DNA of 13,138 nucleotides, from the NCBI GenBank assembly GCA_030595765.1, contig JAUVCJ010000042.1:1-13138 (forward strand). The letters run 5' to 3'. A program made the position numbers and the translations under genes. This document shows, piece by piece, positions 6,330-13,138 of the stretch; the stretch's first letter is position 1; each line of letters begins with the position of its first letter. The stretch comes from Thermoplasmatota archaeon (lineage in GTDB: Archaea; Thermoplasmatota; Thermoplasmata; GCA-020350865; JAUVCJ01). Under the pieces are notes generated by a model that worked only from the letters and a program-made list of their open reading frames with translations, was not told where the DNA came from and made no database searches.

Positions 6330-6337
6330 TTTTAAGT
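6330..6337 (+). promoter_or_regulatory. Possible TATA box of the glycosyltransferase pair
   Basis: TTTTAAGT on the plus strand would start transcription near 6361, giving a leader of about 65 bases to the ATG at 6426. That leader contains a duplicated 15-bp motif. Confidence 0.35.
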
Positions 6338-6369
6338 AATGGGAATCATTCAATGAAAATCTAAGCTAT

Positions 6370-6428
6370 GCTGGTAATTCCATTGGCAATATCCTGCCGT
6401 GTCGATAATTCGCGCTGGTAATCCCATG
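6370..6428 (+). repeat. 15-bp direct repeat around the glycosyltransferase start
   Basis: gctggtaattccatt (6370-6384) and gctggtaatcccatg (6414-6428) match at 13 of 15 positions, 44 bp apart. The second copy ends in the ATG start codon. It may be a leader regulatory element or a small local duplication. Confidence 0.7.
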
Positions 6429-7154
6429 AACAAAGAATCCCAACCCATTTCTATTGTCATTCCGGTCTTCAATGAGGCTGAGATTATTGAGACTGTCATC
6501 AGGGAGTACCATGAACTGATCGCCCAGCGCTTTGAGACATACGAGTTCATAGTGGCCGAAGACGGCTCTACTGATGGTACAAAGGCTATACTGGCCTCGC
6601 TTGGCAAAGAATTATCGATCAAGGTCGTGATGGGAGAGGAGCGCAAAGGATACCTTCGAGGGCTCAGAGATGCTCTGGCTCTGGCAAACCACCCCCTTGT
6701 ATTTTTTAGCGACTCAGATGGACAGCATGACCCCATGGATTTCTGGAAACTCTACAAACAAGCAAATGGCTACGATATCGTCACTGGCTACAAAGGAAAA
6801 CGGTTCGATCCTGCATATAGGCTAATGATGTCGAGGACATACAACCTTCTTGCCAAGTTTCTTTTTGGCACCAGTTTCAGGGATGCAAGTTGTGGATTTA
6901 AATTGGTAAGAAAAGATGTCCTGGATAGTGTTCTATTGGACATCCATCTGCTCAAATATAGCTTCTCAACAGAGTTGCTTCTAAGAGCAAATCACAATGG
7001 TTTTAGCATCCATGAGGTCTGTGTCGAACATAGACCCCGAACCACTGGCACTGGAACCCAATTCGAGGTAAATCGACTCCCACAGGTCACAAAGGCTCAA
7101 CTGACTGGCATGTTCCAGCTCCGCAGGGAGCTTTCCAGGGACGGGGGTTTATGA
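6426..7154 (+). CDS. GT2 glycosyltransferase, polyprenyl/dolichyl-phosphate sugar synthase-like
   Basis: A GT-A fold family 2 enzyme, predicted to move a sugar from a nucleotide donor onto a lipid phosphate at the cytoplasmic membrane face. Counted from the ATG, seen are SIVIPVFNEAEIIE (~9-22), AEDGSTDG (~44-51) and the metal-binding FSDSDGQHDP (~94-103). Typical of the DPM1/ArnC branch are GYKGKRFDP and the DASCGFKL block. No membrane segment is visible, so association would be peripheral or through the partner. The frame could start at a GTG at 6399 (9 more residues), but family members begin just before the first strand and the GTG has no ribosome binding site, so I prefer ATG 6426. Its stop overlaps the next start (ATGA, 7151-7154), indicating translational coupling with the membrane glycosyltransferase. 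Confidence 0.9.
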   Translation: MNKESQPISIVIPVFNEAEIIETVIREYHELIAQRFETYEFIVAEDGSTDGTKAILASLGKELSIKVVMGEERKGYLRGLRDALALANHPLVFFSDSDGQHDPMDFWKLYKQANGYDIVTGYKGKRFDPAYRLMMSRTYNLLAKFLFGTSFRDASCGFKLVRKDVLDSVLLDIHLLKYSFSTELLLRANHNGFSIHEVCVEHRPRTTGTGTQFEVNRLPQVTKAQLTGMFQLRRELSRDGGL

Positions 7155-9082
7155 AATCTGAAACTGATCTAGGCACTAAATCGGGTTCAACACCCACCTG
7201 GTACTTCGAATACCTGGCTGTTCTAGGAATATTTTCCATTTTGGGTTACTTCTTGGTTCAGTTCTACCAAAATTTTGGGATATCTTTTGATGAAGGTGTT
7301 TATCTCTACATAGGCAATCAGGTAACAAAAGGCGCCGTTCCTTACGTTGACATATTTGACCACAAGCCTCCTGGATTTTACTATACCATGGCTGGCTTGT
7401 TCTCAATTACTAGCCCTTCAGTTGAAGCTGCTAGGACTCTTACCCTGATAATCAACATACTTTCCAGCTTTGTCCTGTATTTGATAGGGCGAAGATTGGG
7501 AGACAAGCGCATTGGCCTGCTGGCAGGAATATTTTTCATTGTTGGGGTGCATTTGCCCCTTTTAAATGGCCAGCTTGCGATCCTTGAACCTTATATGAAC
7601 TTCTTCATAATAATTGCAATGTATTTCTTTGTGGCCTTCCTTAAGACAGGAAAAGAAGCATACCTTTTTTTGTCTGGTTTTATGATAGGCATAGGCATAC
7701 TGTACAAGCAAACAGCAGTCCTTGCCCTGGCCGCTTTTATTACCTACCTGCTCTTTGAGTTGTTCGAACCGCGGAAGGATAAGATCAAGGAAACTGCTAT
7801 TTTCATTCGCAATGTTTGGCCCATGCTTTTGGGCTTTTCACTTCCACTTTTAGGGCTTGTGCTCTTCTTTTGGCAGTTAGGCGGCCTTTCTGAATTTCTA
7901 GATTCCTTCTTTTTCTCCAATCTCGTCTATGTTTCAAGCAAGGATATCTATGCAAAGAAGAGAATTATGCTATACATTGTTCTCTCTGCCTTTTTCATAA
8001 TTTTTCTTGGCATAATCGGAAGCATTCTAGTTGCTAACATCAGCTACAAGGCTAAAAGGATATTTCATGAGCTGATTCTCGTGCTTTGGGCTATATTTTC
8101 CCTTACACCATATCTCATTCGGTCCTTCAATTATTATCTCCTACAGGCGATGCCGCCTCTCTCCCTCCTTGCTTCAATTACGATATTCCATATCTATAAC
8201 CAATATCTTAGGAGACGCTCGCCGCTTGTGAAGGTTGCAGGCATTTGTGTTAAAAAAATGGGAAGCCGACCCTTCCACCTGAATTCGTTCTCGACGTTAC
8301 CTGGTGGTTTTAGGTATAAGGATTTCAAGATACGAGTAACGGTGATCGGAACTGCGCTGTTTCTTTTAACACTCCCAACACTAGTGCTCAATATGTCTTC
8401 AGGTGATTCCATTTCAATGACCCTGTCTGACCAGAAGGATATTAGCAATTACCTCTACCAAAATTACCCTGAAGGGACTGCTATATATGGATATATCAAT
8501 GGTGCACAATACTATCTATTGCTAGATCAGGATGCAAAATGCCGCTATGTCTATTCGGTCGAATGGAACACCAATGAGTTTGTTACAAACGAGATAATTG
8601 AATGCATACACACCAATGAGTATCCAGTTGTCATCATGTACGCCTTGTGGGATAAGAACGACCATATAGCAGATTACATAGAAGATACATACTTTGAGGC
8701 TGACTCCATACATGAACATAGGATATTCAACAGGATAATACCTCCAACGTTTTCGAGCTTAGGAAAACAACTGTCCTACAATAACAATTACGTCGTCGAG
8801 ATCACCCAGATTCCAAGTAAGAGCTACTCAACGAATTCGGTATCGTTAAGCATACGCCCGGGTGAAAATTTACACACCATCCGGGACAAAGGACTATTGT
8901 ATGGGCCTGCAGAATATCTGGATACAAATCATGACCTACTTGTCAATCATGGAGACCTCATAATAATAAAAAGCGTCGAAAATGGGGGACACGCACCGGA
9001 TGGGACTGGCATCGTCCAGGGAATGGAAATTCATTTATTGCACAACAATACTGGGAAACCCCTTACCTCATTCGTGATTTAG
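7151..9082 (+). CDS. GT-C membrane glycosyltransferase, ArnT/PMT-like (GT39/GT83 class)
   Basis: A 643-residue polytopic membrane protein. The first membrane segment (YLAVLGIFSILGYFLVQFYQ, ~21-40) is followed by the extracytoplasmic FDEGVYLYIG (46-55), which carries the acidic pair D47/E48 expected of GT-C catalytic loops, and by DHKPPGFYY (70-78), the HKPP signature of ArnT/PMT relatives. About nine to eleven further hydrophobic segments run to ~residue 350. A basic loop (~355-395) precedes a last membrane helix (~396-415), and about 230 soluble residues follow, probably outside. Enzymes of this type take a sugar from a polyprenyl-phosphate carrier and transfer it to a lipid or protein on the outer face. 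Coupling (ATGA) to a carrier-loading GT2 fits a two-step surface-glycosylation cassette. Acceptor and sugar unknown. Confidence 0.9.
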   Translation: MKSETDLGTKSGSTPTWYFEYLAVLGIFSILGYFLVQFYQNFGISFDEGVYLYIGNQVTKGAVPYVDIFDHKPPGFYYTMAGLFSITSPSVEAARTLTLIINILSSFVLYLIGRRLGDKRIGLLAGIFFIVGVHLPLLNGQLAILEPYMNFFIIIAMYFFVAFLKTGKEAYLFLSGFMIGIGILYKQTAVLALAAFITYLLFELFEPRKDKIKETAIFIRNVWPMLLGFSLPLLGLVLFFWQLGGLSEFLDSFFFSNLVYVSSKDIYAKKRIMLYIVLSAFFIIFLGIIGSILVANISYKAKRIFHELILVLWAIFSLTPYLIRSFNYYLLQAMPPLSLLASITIFHIYNQYLRRRSPLVKVAGICVKKMGSRPFHLNSFSTLPGGFRYKDFKIRVTVIGTALFLLTLPTLVLNMSSGDSISMTLSDQKDISNYLYQNYPEGTAIYGYINGAQYYLLLDQDAKCRYVYSVEWNTNEFVTNEIIECIHTNEYPVVIMYALWDKNDHIADYIEDTYFEADSIHEHRIFNRIIPPTFSSLGKQLSYNNNYVVEITQIPSKSYSTNSVSLSIRPGENLHTIRDKGLLYGPAEYLDTNHDLLVNHGDLIIIKSVENGGHAPDGTGIVQGMEIHLLHNNTGKPLTSFVI

Positions 9083-9151
9083 TGAGATGTGCCCAAAAAC
9101 AAACGATCGTGCATTTCAAGTGGGCCTTACTTCATGCATTTCTAGGCAAAA

Positions 9152-9212
9152 TATCAGTTCCTATCACTAGAATAGCCCAGTTCCGCTCAATAACGCCTAT
9201 CGGTTCCTATCA
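9152..9212. repeat. 15-bp direct repeat at the pth2 3' end
   Basis: tatcagttcctatca (9152-9166) and tatcggttcctatca (9198-9212) differ at one base and lie 46 bp apart in the spacer between convergent genes. The second copy overlaps the stop codon of pth2. Otherwise the 127-bp spacer 9083-9209 shows nothing I recognise. Confidence 0.75.
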
Positions 9213-9590
9213 GTAAAGTGGCAATTCACCTGTTACTTTGTCAATGAGCTCAGATGGCCCGGGGCCTATCCCTAGGCAGGTGATCGTGTTTGGAGGAATT
9301 TCTGTGTGGCCAGCATCTGTAATTATTGTGGCAGTCAGACCCAAGCCTTCGGCAAGAGCCCTTAGCTCCTGAAGATGAACCCTGTCTCTAGCACGTAGCA
9401 CGACCTTTTTTGCACCTTCACGATCCCAGGAAGAATAGATTTCCTTTTTTTTTCGCTTGGTGGACATGGCGCACTTAACAGCAGCATGAGCAACTTGTGC
9501 AGCCATCTTCCCACATGAGAGCCCTAGATCCTTTCTGACCACAATAGCCATCTTAACCGAGCCGGCTCTGGTGTCTTTCTTCCAGTTCAT
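9210..9590 (-). CDS. pth2: Peptidyl-tRNA hydrolase, Pth2 family
   Basis: Hydrolyses peptidyl-tRNA released from stalled ribosomes, recycling tRNA in the cytoplasm. Pth2 hallmarks are MAIVVRKDLGLSCGKMAAQ (strand plus first helix), QVAHAAV, a Lys-rich loop, TIITDAGHTEIPPNTITCLG and the terminal IGPGP...LPLY. The frame can open at a GTG (9596) directly after the previous stop codon, but the ATG at 9590 has GGTAGGTG a few bases upstream, so I choose it. That gives 126 residues, slightly longer than usual because of ~13 residues before the first strand (MAIVV, 9551, is a third option). A run of nine A residues on the coding strand (9453-9445) encodes part of the KRKKKE loop. It follows the DUF1616-like gene with no gap and is probably co-transcribed with it. 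Confidence 0.95.
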   Translation of the reverse strand: MNWKKDTRAGSVKMAIVVRKDLGLSCGKMAAQVAHAAVKCAMSTKRKKKEIYSSWDREGAKKVVLRARDRVHLQELRALAEGLGLTATIITDAGHTEIPPNTITCLGIGPGPSELIDKVTGELPLY

Positions 9591-9596
9591 CTGCAC

Positions 9597-10166
9597 CTAC
9601 CATTTCTTTCCTTCGATGCGCTGCATCTTGTTCTCTATGTCCTTAAGCTCGGAAAGGGCCTCGGTTCTTTTTCTTTCGTAGTAGGTGGAAATGCTCTTTG
9701 CCTGGTAGCGCATCTTGTTCTCGTAGCTTTCTATCTCCCGTCTAAGTCGATATTTGTCTCTGGAAAGCTTCTGGTACTCGAAGACGTTCTGTTTTTCTAG
9801 TGTGCGGCCAACTTCATACTCTACAAGATCTCTTTCCATTGGAAGCCTTTCTAGCATCGGGTGTATCTTGCCCATGAAGGGGTAAGCACCTCGAAACCAT
9901 CCCAGAGCAAAGAAAAGCGCAGTGAAGATAAGGGAACTCGTGATTACCCAGAATTGGTTGAAAGAGGCAACAGCAGGATTACCCAGCACGAAGCCTATGA
10001 GGATTGTGATGACGATGCTCATGCCTATGCCTAAGGTGATGGATGCGATGGTGCCGTGTTCGACATCCAACTCCTCTTTGCGAGGAAACAGGGACTTGAC
10101 CAGTGCATAACCTGGGAGGAAGCAAGTGATCAAAAGTCCAAACATGACTAGAATGAGGTTTGCCAT
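9597..10166 (-). CDS. DUF1616-like membrane protein with C-terminal coiled coil
   Basis: Three hydrophobic segments: MANLILVMFGLLITCFLPGY, ITLGIGMSIVITILIGFVL and FWVITSSLIFTALFFALGWF. The segment PGYALVKSLFPRKEELD plus the following GIGMSI motif resembles the N-terminus of DUF1616 membrane proteins, common in Methanosarcina and other euryarchaea; function unknown. The last ~85 residues are charged and helical (QKLSRDKYRLRREIESYENK onward), predicted to form a cytoplasmic coiled coil. Start choice: an upstream ATG at 10205 exists, but the TATA box at 10217-10224 places transcription initiation near 10193, inside that longer frame, and the ATG at 10166 has a good GGTGA site four bases away. 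I therefore use 10166 (189 residues; 202 with the longer start). It is directly adjacent to pth2. Confidence 0.75.
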   Translation of the reverse strand: MANLILVMFGLLITCFLPGYALVKSLFPRKEELDVEHGTIASITLGIGMSIVITILIGFVLGNPAVASFNQFWVITSSLIFTALFFALGWFRGAYPFMGKIHPMLERLPMERDLVEYEVGRTLEKQNVFEYQKLSRDKYRLRREIESYENKMRYQAKSISTYYERKRTEALSELKDIENKMQRIEGKKW

Positions 10167-10216
10167 AGGGTCACCATCAATGAAGCTCTGGAACCAGCTT
10201 CGCATTACTACTGAGC

Positions 10217-10224
10217 ATATATAA
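10217..10224 (-). promoter_or_regulatory. TATA box of the DUF1616-like/pth2 unit
   Basis: The minus strand reads TTATATAT inside GCTTATATATGC, a near-consensus archaeal box A. The predicted start near 10193 leaves a ~27-base leader with GGTGA before the ATG at 10166. Confidence 0.7.
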
Positions 10225-10257
10225 GCATTTGGGGGATGAGCTAACCCAACTAGAAAC

Positions 10258-11430
10258 CTAAAGCCTATCTACAAGGGCTAGCCCCTGCACCAGGCCGTAA
10301 CCGTAATGGTCATCATGGGGTGTGTCCTGCCCACTCATCTTCAAGCAGGAATTAGCCAATTTCTCCTTTAACATGGTTATTGAAGATGCCGAGCCGGTCC
10401 CTCTGTATGATGGCTTGGCCTGAAGAGCCAGGGCAATAATTCCTGAAACCATTGCTGCTGAAGGAGATGTCCCCTCAACAACGACATACCCACCATTAAG
10501 GCCTGTGGTCACAATGCCAACTCCAGGAGCAACAACCTCTGGTTTTTGGTCTGGTTTTTGATTATCATTATCGAAGGGATAAAGCACGTTGGAAAATCTA
10601 CCATCGTTATCTCCTACTGAGCTAAAAATCGCTATATCGCCATTCTCATCGATTGAGCCCACTGATATCACGTTTGTTTCCGAAGCTGGACTTTCAACAT
10701 CACCATCATCGCTTGCTCCATCATTTCCTGCTGATGCTACCACAAAAATGCCTGCATTTGTTGCCGTTGTTGCAGCATCTCCCACTTCTGATCCAAAGAA
10801 TCGATGCTCTCCGCCGCCCAGTGAGAGAGAGATCACATGAGCACCATCCGAATAGCTTCCATCGCCGTCTGGATCCATGCAGAACTCTATGGCCCTGACC
10901 ACATCCGAGCTCTCACCTGAGCCGGAGGCCATAATGGCCTTGACCACGATGTAATGAGCTTTTGGTGCCACACCTTTGATTATTCCATTACCTGCAAGAA
11001 TGCCCATCATTGCAGTACCGTGGCCGTCGTCGTCGTATGGCTCATCCTCCCCATTGACAAGGTCAAGCCAAGCAATGATGGAAGTCCCTGATAGATCTGG
11101 ATGAGTGAGTTCAACGCCAGTATCCACCACGCAAATCCTTAGACCCACACCTTCAAGCCCCCTTGAATGTAATTTGGTTATCTGTGTCATTTGAAGAGCC
11201 CATTCTGATGTGGATATGCCTCCTTCTTCTCCTTCTGGAATAATAAAGCTGAAAACCTGGGGGTCTGAAAGGAAAGCAGTTCCGGCAGCTCCAAGCAAGG
11301 CTCCGATGATGGTTATTCCAATCAGCTTTTTTGATCTAAGTATCCTAGATATTTTGTCTGACATGGTATTACGAGGTTGCTGACCAGGGTCATCATCAAT
11401 TCCCTGGGGAGTAATTGCTCCCTTATCCAT
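10258..11430 (-). CDS. Membrane-anchored subtilisin-like serine protease (S8 family)
   Basis: All S8 catalytic elements are present: Asp103 in VVDTGVELTHPDL, His137 in DDDGHGTAMMGILAG, the oxyanion Asn236 in SAGNDG and Ser322 in EGTSPSAAMVSG. Residues ~34-54 (KKLIGITIIGALLGAAG plus) form one hydrophobic segment after a charged N-terminus (~30 residues), so the protein looks like a type II membrane protein with its protease domain outside, or an uncleaved signal anchor. No I9-type propeptide is obvious; only ~30 residues separate the anchor from the catalytic domain. An acidic insert (DPDGDGSYSDG, 187-196) may bind calcium. At 390 residues the enzyme consists of little more than anchor and catalytic domain. 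It starts three bases after the HMG-CoA reductase stop, so the two are very probably co-transcribed, with no obvious functional link. Confidence 0.93.
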   Translation of the reverse strand: MDKGAITPQGIDDDPGQQPRNTMSDKISRILRSKKLIGITIIGALLGAAGTAFLSDPQVFSFIIPEGEEGGISTSEWALQMTQITKLHSRGLEGVGLRICVVDTGVELTHPDLSGTSIIAWLDLVNGEDEPYDDDGHGTAMMGILAGNGIIKGVAPKAHYIVVKAIMASGSGESSDVVRAIEFCMDPDGDGSYSDGAHVISLSLGGGEHRFFGSEVGDAATTATNAGIFVVASAGNDGASDDGDVESPASETNVISVGSIDENGDIAIFSSVGDNDGRFSNVLYPFDNDNQKPDQKPEVVAPGVGIVTTGLNGGYVVVEGTSPSAAMVSGIIALALQAKPSYRGTGSASSITMLKEKLANSCLKMSGQDTPHDDHYGYGLVQGLALVDRL

Positions 11431-11433
11431 TAA

Positions 11434-12720
11434 TTATCCCTTCACAAGCTCTTCTATGACTTCTTTGGCTCTGTCCATCCGAACTTTCTTCTCGGCAACA
11501 AGTGTCCTGACCACCTGCTCGCTCTGGCTGTCACTAAGAGTAACTTGCATCTGTTCGGCTACTGATTTCACTATGTTCTTGGCGTGAAGCCCCATGTGCC
11601 CTTTCTGGATCCCTTCGGTTGCAAGAGCTCGTAGAGCTCCAAGGTTCTGAGCTAGCCCAACAGCGGCGATTATCTCGCCCAATTCGTTTGCATGAGTAAC
11701 TCCCAGTATCTTGACCGCTGCCCTCGCAGTTGGATGAACCTTTACAGCTCCACCTATTAGGCCAACAGCCATTGGCATCTCTATGGTGCCAACAAGACTA
11801 CCGTCTCTATCTTTTTCCCAGGTTGTCAATGGTGAATAACCATTGATGGCTGCCCATGAATGTGCGCCGGCCTCAATGGCTCTAAAGTCGTTTCCAGTAG
11901 CTAGAACCACTGCATCTATCCCGTTCATTATTCCCTTGTTGTGGGTTGCGCATCTGTAGGGGTTTGCGACTGCAAAATGATAAGCAGAGATCACCCCATC
12001 TATCACGTCCTTGCTTCCCATGACCTCCTGAGATATTCTGACACTGGCTCTGACCAGCCTGTGTTTAGCCAGATTGGAGAGAATTCTCAGCTTGACGATC
12101 CCGCCTGTAATTTCTTCGATTACAGGGGCTATGGCTTCGGCCATTGTGTTGACAGCATTGGCACCCATTGCATCCCTGCAATCCACCAACAGATGTGTCA
12201 CTACCATTGGGCCTCCTGGAGAATCCAATACCCTGACCTCAATGTCTCTGGCACCGCCTCCGAATTTGACAAGCAATGGATCTTGCTCATTGGCAAGAGC
12301 CACCAGGTCGTCTTTTCTTGCGAGAATGTTCATCTTTGCTCCGAATGGGTCAGGAACTCTGATGGTCTGGATCTGCCCGATCATCACTGGCTCCGTGCTG
12401 GATGCCTTGAACCCTCCACATTGTCTTGCCATCTTGGCTATCTTGGAGGCGGCAGCTACCACTGATGGTTCTTCAGATGCCATTGGGACCATCCTGTCCA
12501 CACCGTTTATAAGAAAGTTAAGCCCCACTCCCAATGGCAATTCGAAGGTGCCTATGACGTTTTCGATCATGGCATTTGCCTGGTCGAGGTTTAGGCTTCC
12601 TGTGTCAAGGATGGCTGCTTTCTCGTCAGGGTTCAACCCGGCGTATTCTGCAACGATGTCCAATCTTTCGTTTGGCGTCAATTTATAAAAACCCGAATGC
12701 TCAGAGGTTCTGTTTGACAT
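11434..12720 (-). CDS. mvaA: 3-hydroxy-3-methylglutaryl-CoA reductase, class II
   Basis: Reduces HMG-CoA to mevalonate with NAD(P)H, the committed step of isoprenoid synthesis for archaeal ether lipids. Class II identity rests on ENVIGTFELPLGVGLNFLIN (53-72) and MASEEPSVVAAAS (80-92, catalytic Glu at 83/84). Further evidence is HNKGIMNGIDAVVLATGND (260-278, catalytic Lys262 and Asp278) and GHMGLHAKN (374-382, catalytic His375). The 428-residue length equals the Pseudomonas mevalonii-type enzymes. In those the reaction runs in the catabolic direction; in an archaeon biosynthesis is the expected direction. The start at 12720 has an AGGTGA site (12730-12725) four bases upstream. Class II genes in Thermoplasmata and Archaeoglobi are thought to have been acquired from bacteria. 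It is the first gene of an apparent operon with the subtilase. Confidence 0.97.
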   Translation of the reverse strand: MSNRTSEHSGFYKLTPNERLDIVAEYAGLNPDEKAAILDTGSLNLDQANAMIENVIGTFELPLGVGLNFLINGVDRMVPMASEEPSVVAAASKIAKMARQCGGFKASSTEPVMIGQIQTIRVPDPFGAKMNILARKDDLVALANEQDPLLVKFGGGARDIEVRVLDSPGGPMVVTHLLVDCRDAMGANAVNTMAEAIAPVIEEITGGIVKLRILSNLAKHRLVRASVRISQEVMGSKDVIDGVISAYHFAVANPYRCATHNKGIMNGIDAVVLATGNDFRAIEAGAHSWAAINGYSPLTTWEKDRDGSLVGTIEMPMAVGLIGGAVKVHPTARAAVKILGVTHANELGEIIAAVGLAQNLGALRALATEGIQKGHMGLHAKNIVKSVAEQMQVTLSDSQSEQVVRTLVAEKKVRMDRAKEVIEELVKG

Positions 12721-12724
12721 GGTG

Positions 12725-12763
12725 TCACCTATACCAGCAACGAAGTAGGTAACATAAAATAAT
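12725..12763 (-). promoter_or_regulatory. Promoter and ribosome binding site of HMG-CoA reductase
   Basis: An A/T-rich TATA-like element (ATTATTTTATG, 12763-12753) predicts initiation near 12731, followed at once by the AGGTGA Shine-Dalgarno (12730-12725), so the leader is about ten bases long. Confidence 0.5.
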
Positions 12764-12820
12764 ATGTATGATTTGTAATACTCTTCTGCTTTTTCTGGCT
12801 AAAAATGGAAGTGTCGATAA

Positions 12821-13138
12821 TCAGCGTTTTTCCATCAGTATCTTGAGAAAACTTTCCAGGTGCTCAGCTAACATTGGATTGTCTATAAAGCCGCAGGCAG
12901 AAAGGTCATTGGATGCCATCAATGCCCTGCGTCCATCACTGATAACATCATGAGCTACCAGTCCAGATCGTCTTACAAAGTCTGCTCCTTCTGGTATGCG
13001 CATCCCTGGTCCCGTGATGAGGGTAACGGATATCCCCCTCTTGATGGCTTTATTCACCTTCTTGCCAAGCTGGGTAGCTCCAATATTTGGTGTTGATATT
13101 ATGAAATATTCGTTGGATATCTCAAGCAGTTCGGCAAT
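12821..13138 (-). CDS. C-terminal part of a protein with a degenerate phospholipase-D-like domain (5' end outside window)
   Basis: The frame is open to the right edge (105 codons visible), so the start is not in the window; the internal GTG at 13057 is not a credible start. The visible part (IAELLEISNEYFIISTPN, then NKAIKRGISVTLITGPG, then DGRRALMASNDLSACGFIDN) follows the second half of a PLD-fold domain as found in PLD-family nucleases and in the sensor domain of TrmB-like archaeal regulators. The expected HxKxxxxD motif is not intact: in the aligned place is VAHDVISD, with V for H and H for K. Catalysis is therefore unlikely, and a binding or regulatory role is more plausible. It may be a winged-helix regulator, but the N-terminus is needed to tell. 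Confidence 0.65.
   Translation of the reverse strand: MAELLEISNEYFIISTPNIGATQLGKKVNKAIKRGISVTLITGPGMRIPEGADFVRRSGLVAHDVISDGRRALMASNDLSACGFIDNPMLAEHLESFLKILMEKR

Noticed and set aside
10589..10898. Plus-strand frames opposite the subtilase
   Set aside because: Low-complexity Ser/Pro/His-rich translations antisense to the protease gene.
11941..12688. Long plus-strand frames opposite HMG-CoA reductase
   Set aside because: They are antisense shadows of a well-conserved gene, with no domain, ribosome binding site or promoter of their own.
13055..13057. GTG start for a 78-residue protein at the right edge
   Set aside because: The reading frame continues upstream to the window edge with recognisable PLD-domain sequence, so the GTG is an internal valine.

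Overview
The window reads as an archaeal chromosome segment, most likely from a Thermoplasmatota (Thermoplasmata-type euryarchaeal) lineage, probably an uncultivated one. Evidence for Archaea: an archaeal-type phosphoglycerate kinase, a Pth2-type peptidyl-tRNA hydrolase, a tRNA gene without an encoded CCA, TATA-box promoters (two placed for leaderless transcription) and GGTGA/GGAGG-type ribosome binding sites. The class II (bacterial-like) HMG-CoA reductase narrows the choice, since within Archaea it is known mainly from Thermoplasmata and Archaeoglobi. The lineage is an inference and I could not run any search.

Layout. Positions 1-3050 (all minus strand) look like an accessory block: a secreted and probably membrane-anchored seven-bladed beta-propeller protein cut by the window edge, then a Schlafen-AlbA_2/GHKL-ATPase/winged-helix regulator followed, with an ATGA overlap, by a second partial copy of its own C-terminal third. 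Both copies carry a 12-bp tandem repeat (a tetrapeptide repeat) in the linker before the winged helix, with different repeat sequences. The block lies just beyond the 3' end of a tRNA-Thr(CGT) gene, and a degenerate tRNA T-arm remnant sits between them, which suggests an integration hot spot.

Positions 3170-6264 (minus strand) hold tRNA-Thr, phosphoglycerate kinase and a B12-binding-domain radical SAM protein. The tRNA 5' flank contains two overlapping, mutually exclusive inverted repeats built from the acceptor-stem sequence. The pgk promoter region is preceded by two copies of a ~50-bp tandem repeat. Divergently, on the plus strand, a GT2 polyprenyl-phosphate-type glycosyltransferase and a GT-C (ArnT/PMT-like) membrane glycosyltransferase form a translationally coupled pair (ATGA overlap). 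The likely division of labour is that the first makes a lipid-linked sugar and the second transfers it on the outer face of the membrane.

Positions 9210-13138 (minus strand) hold peptidyl-tRNA hydrolase Pth2 preceded by a DUF1616-like membrane/coiled-coil protein, then a membrane-anchored subtilisin-like protease in an apparent operon behind HMG-CoA reductase (mevalonate/isoprenoid lipid pathway). The right edge carries the C-terminal part of a protein with a degenerate phospholipase-D-like domain.

I did not find a clear new multi-gene defence or mobile system. The strongest candidates for something undescribed are the duplicated 3' cassette of the AlbA/ATPase regulator with its tetrapeptide-repeat linkers, and the competing hairpins at the tRNA-Thr 5' end.
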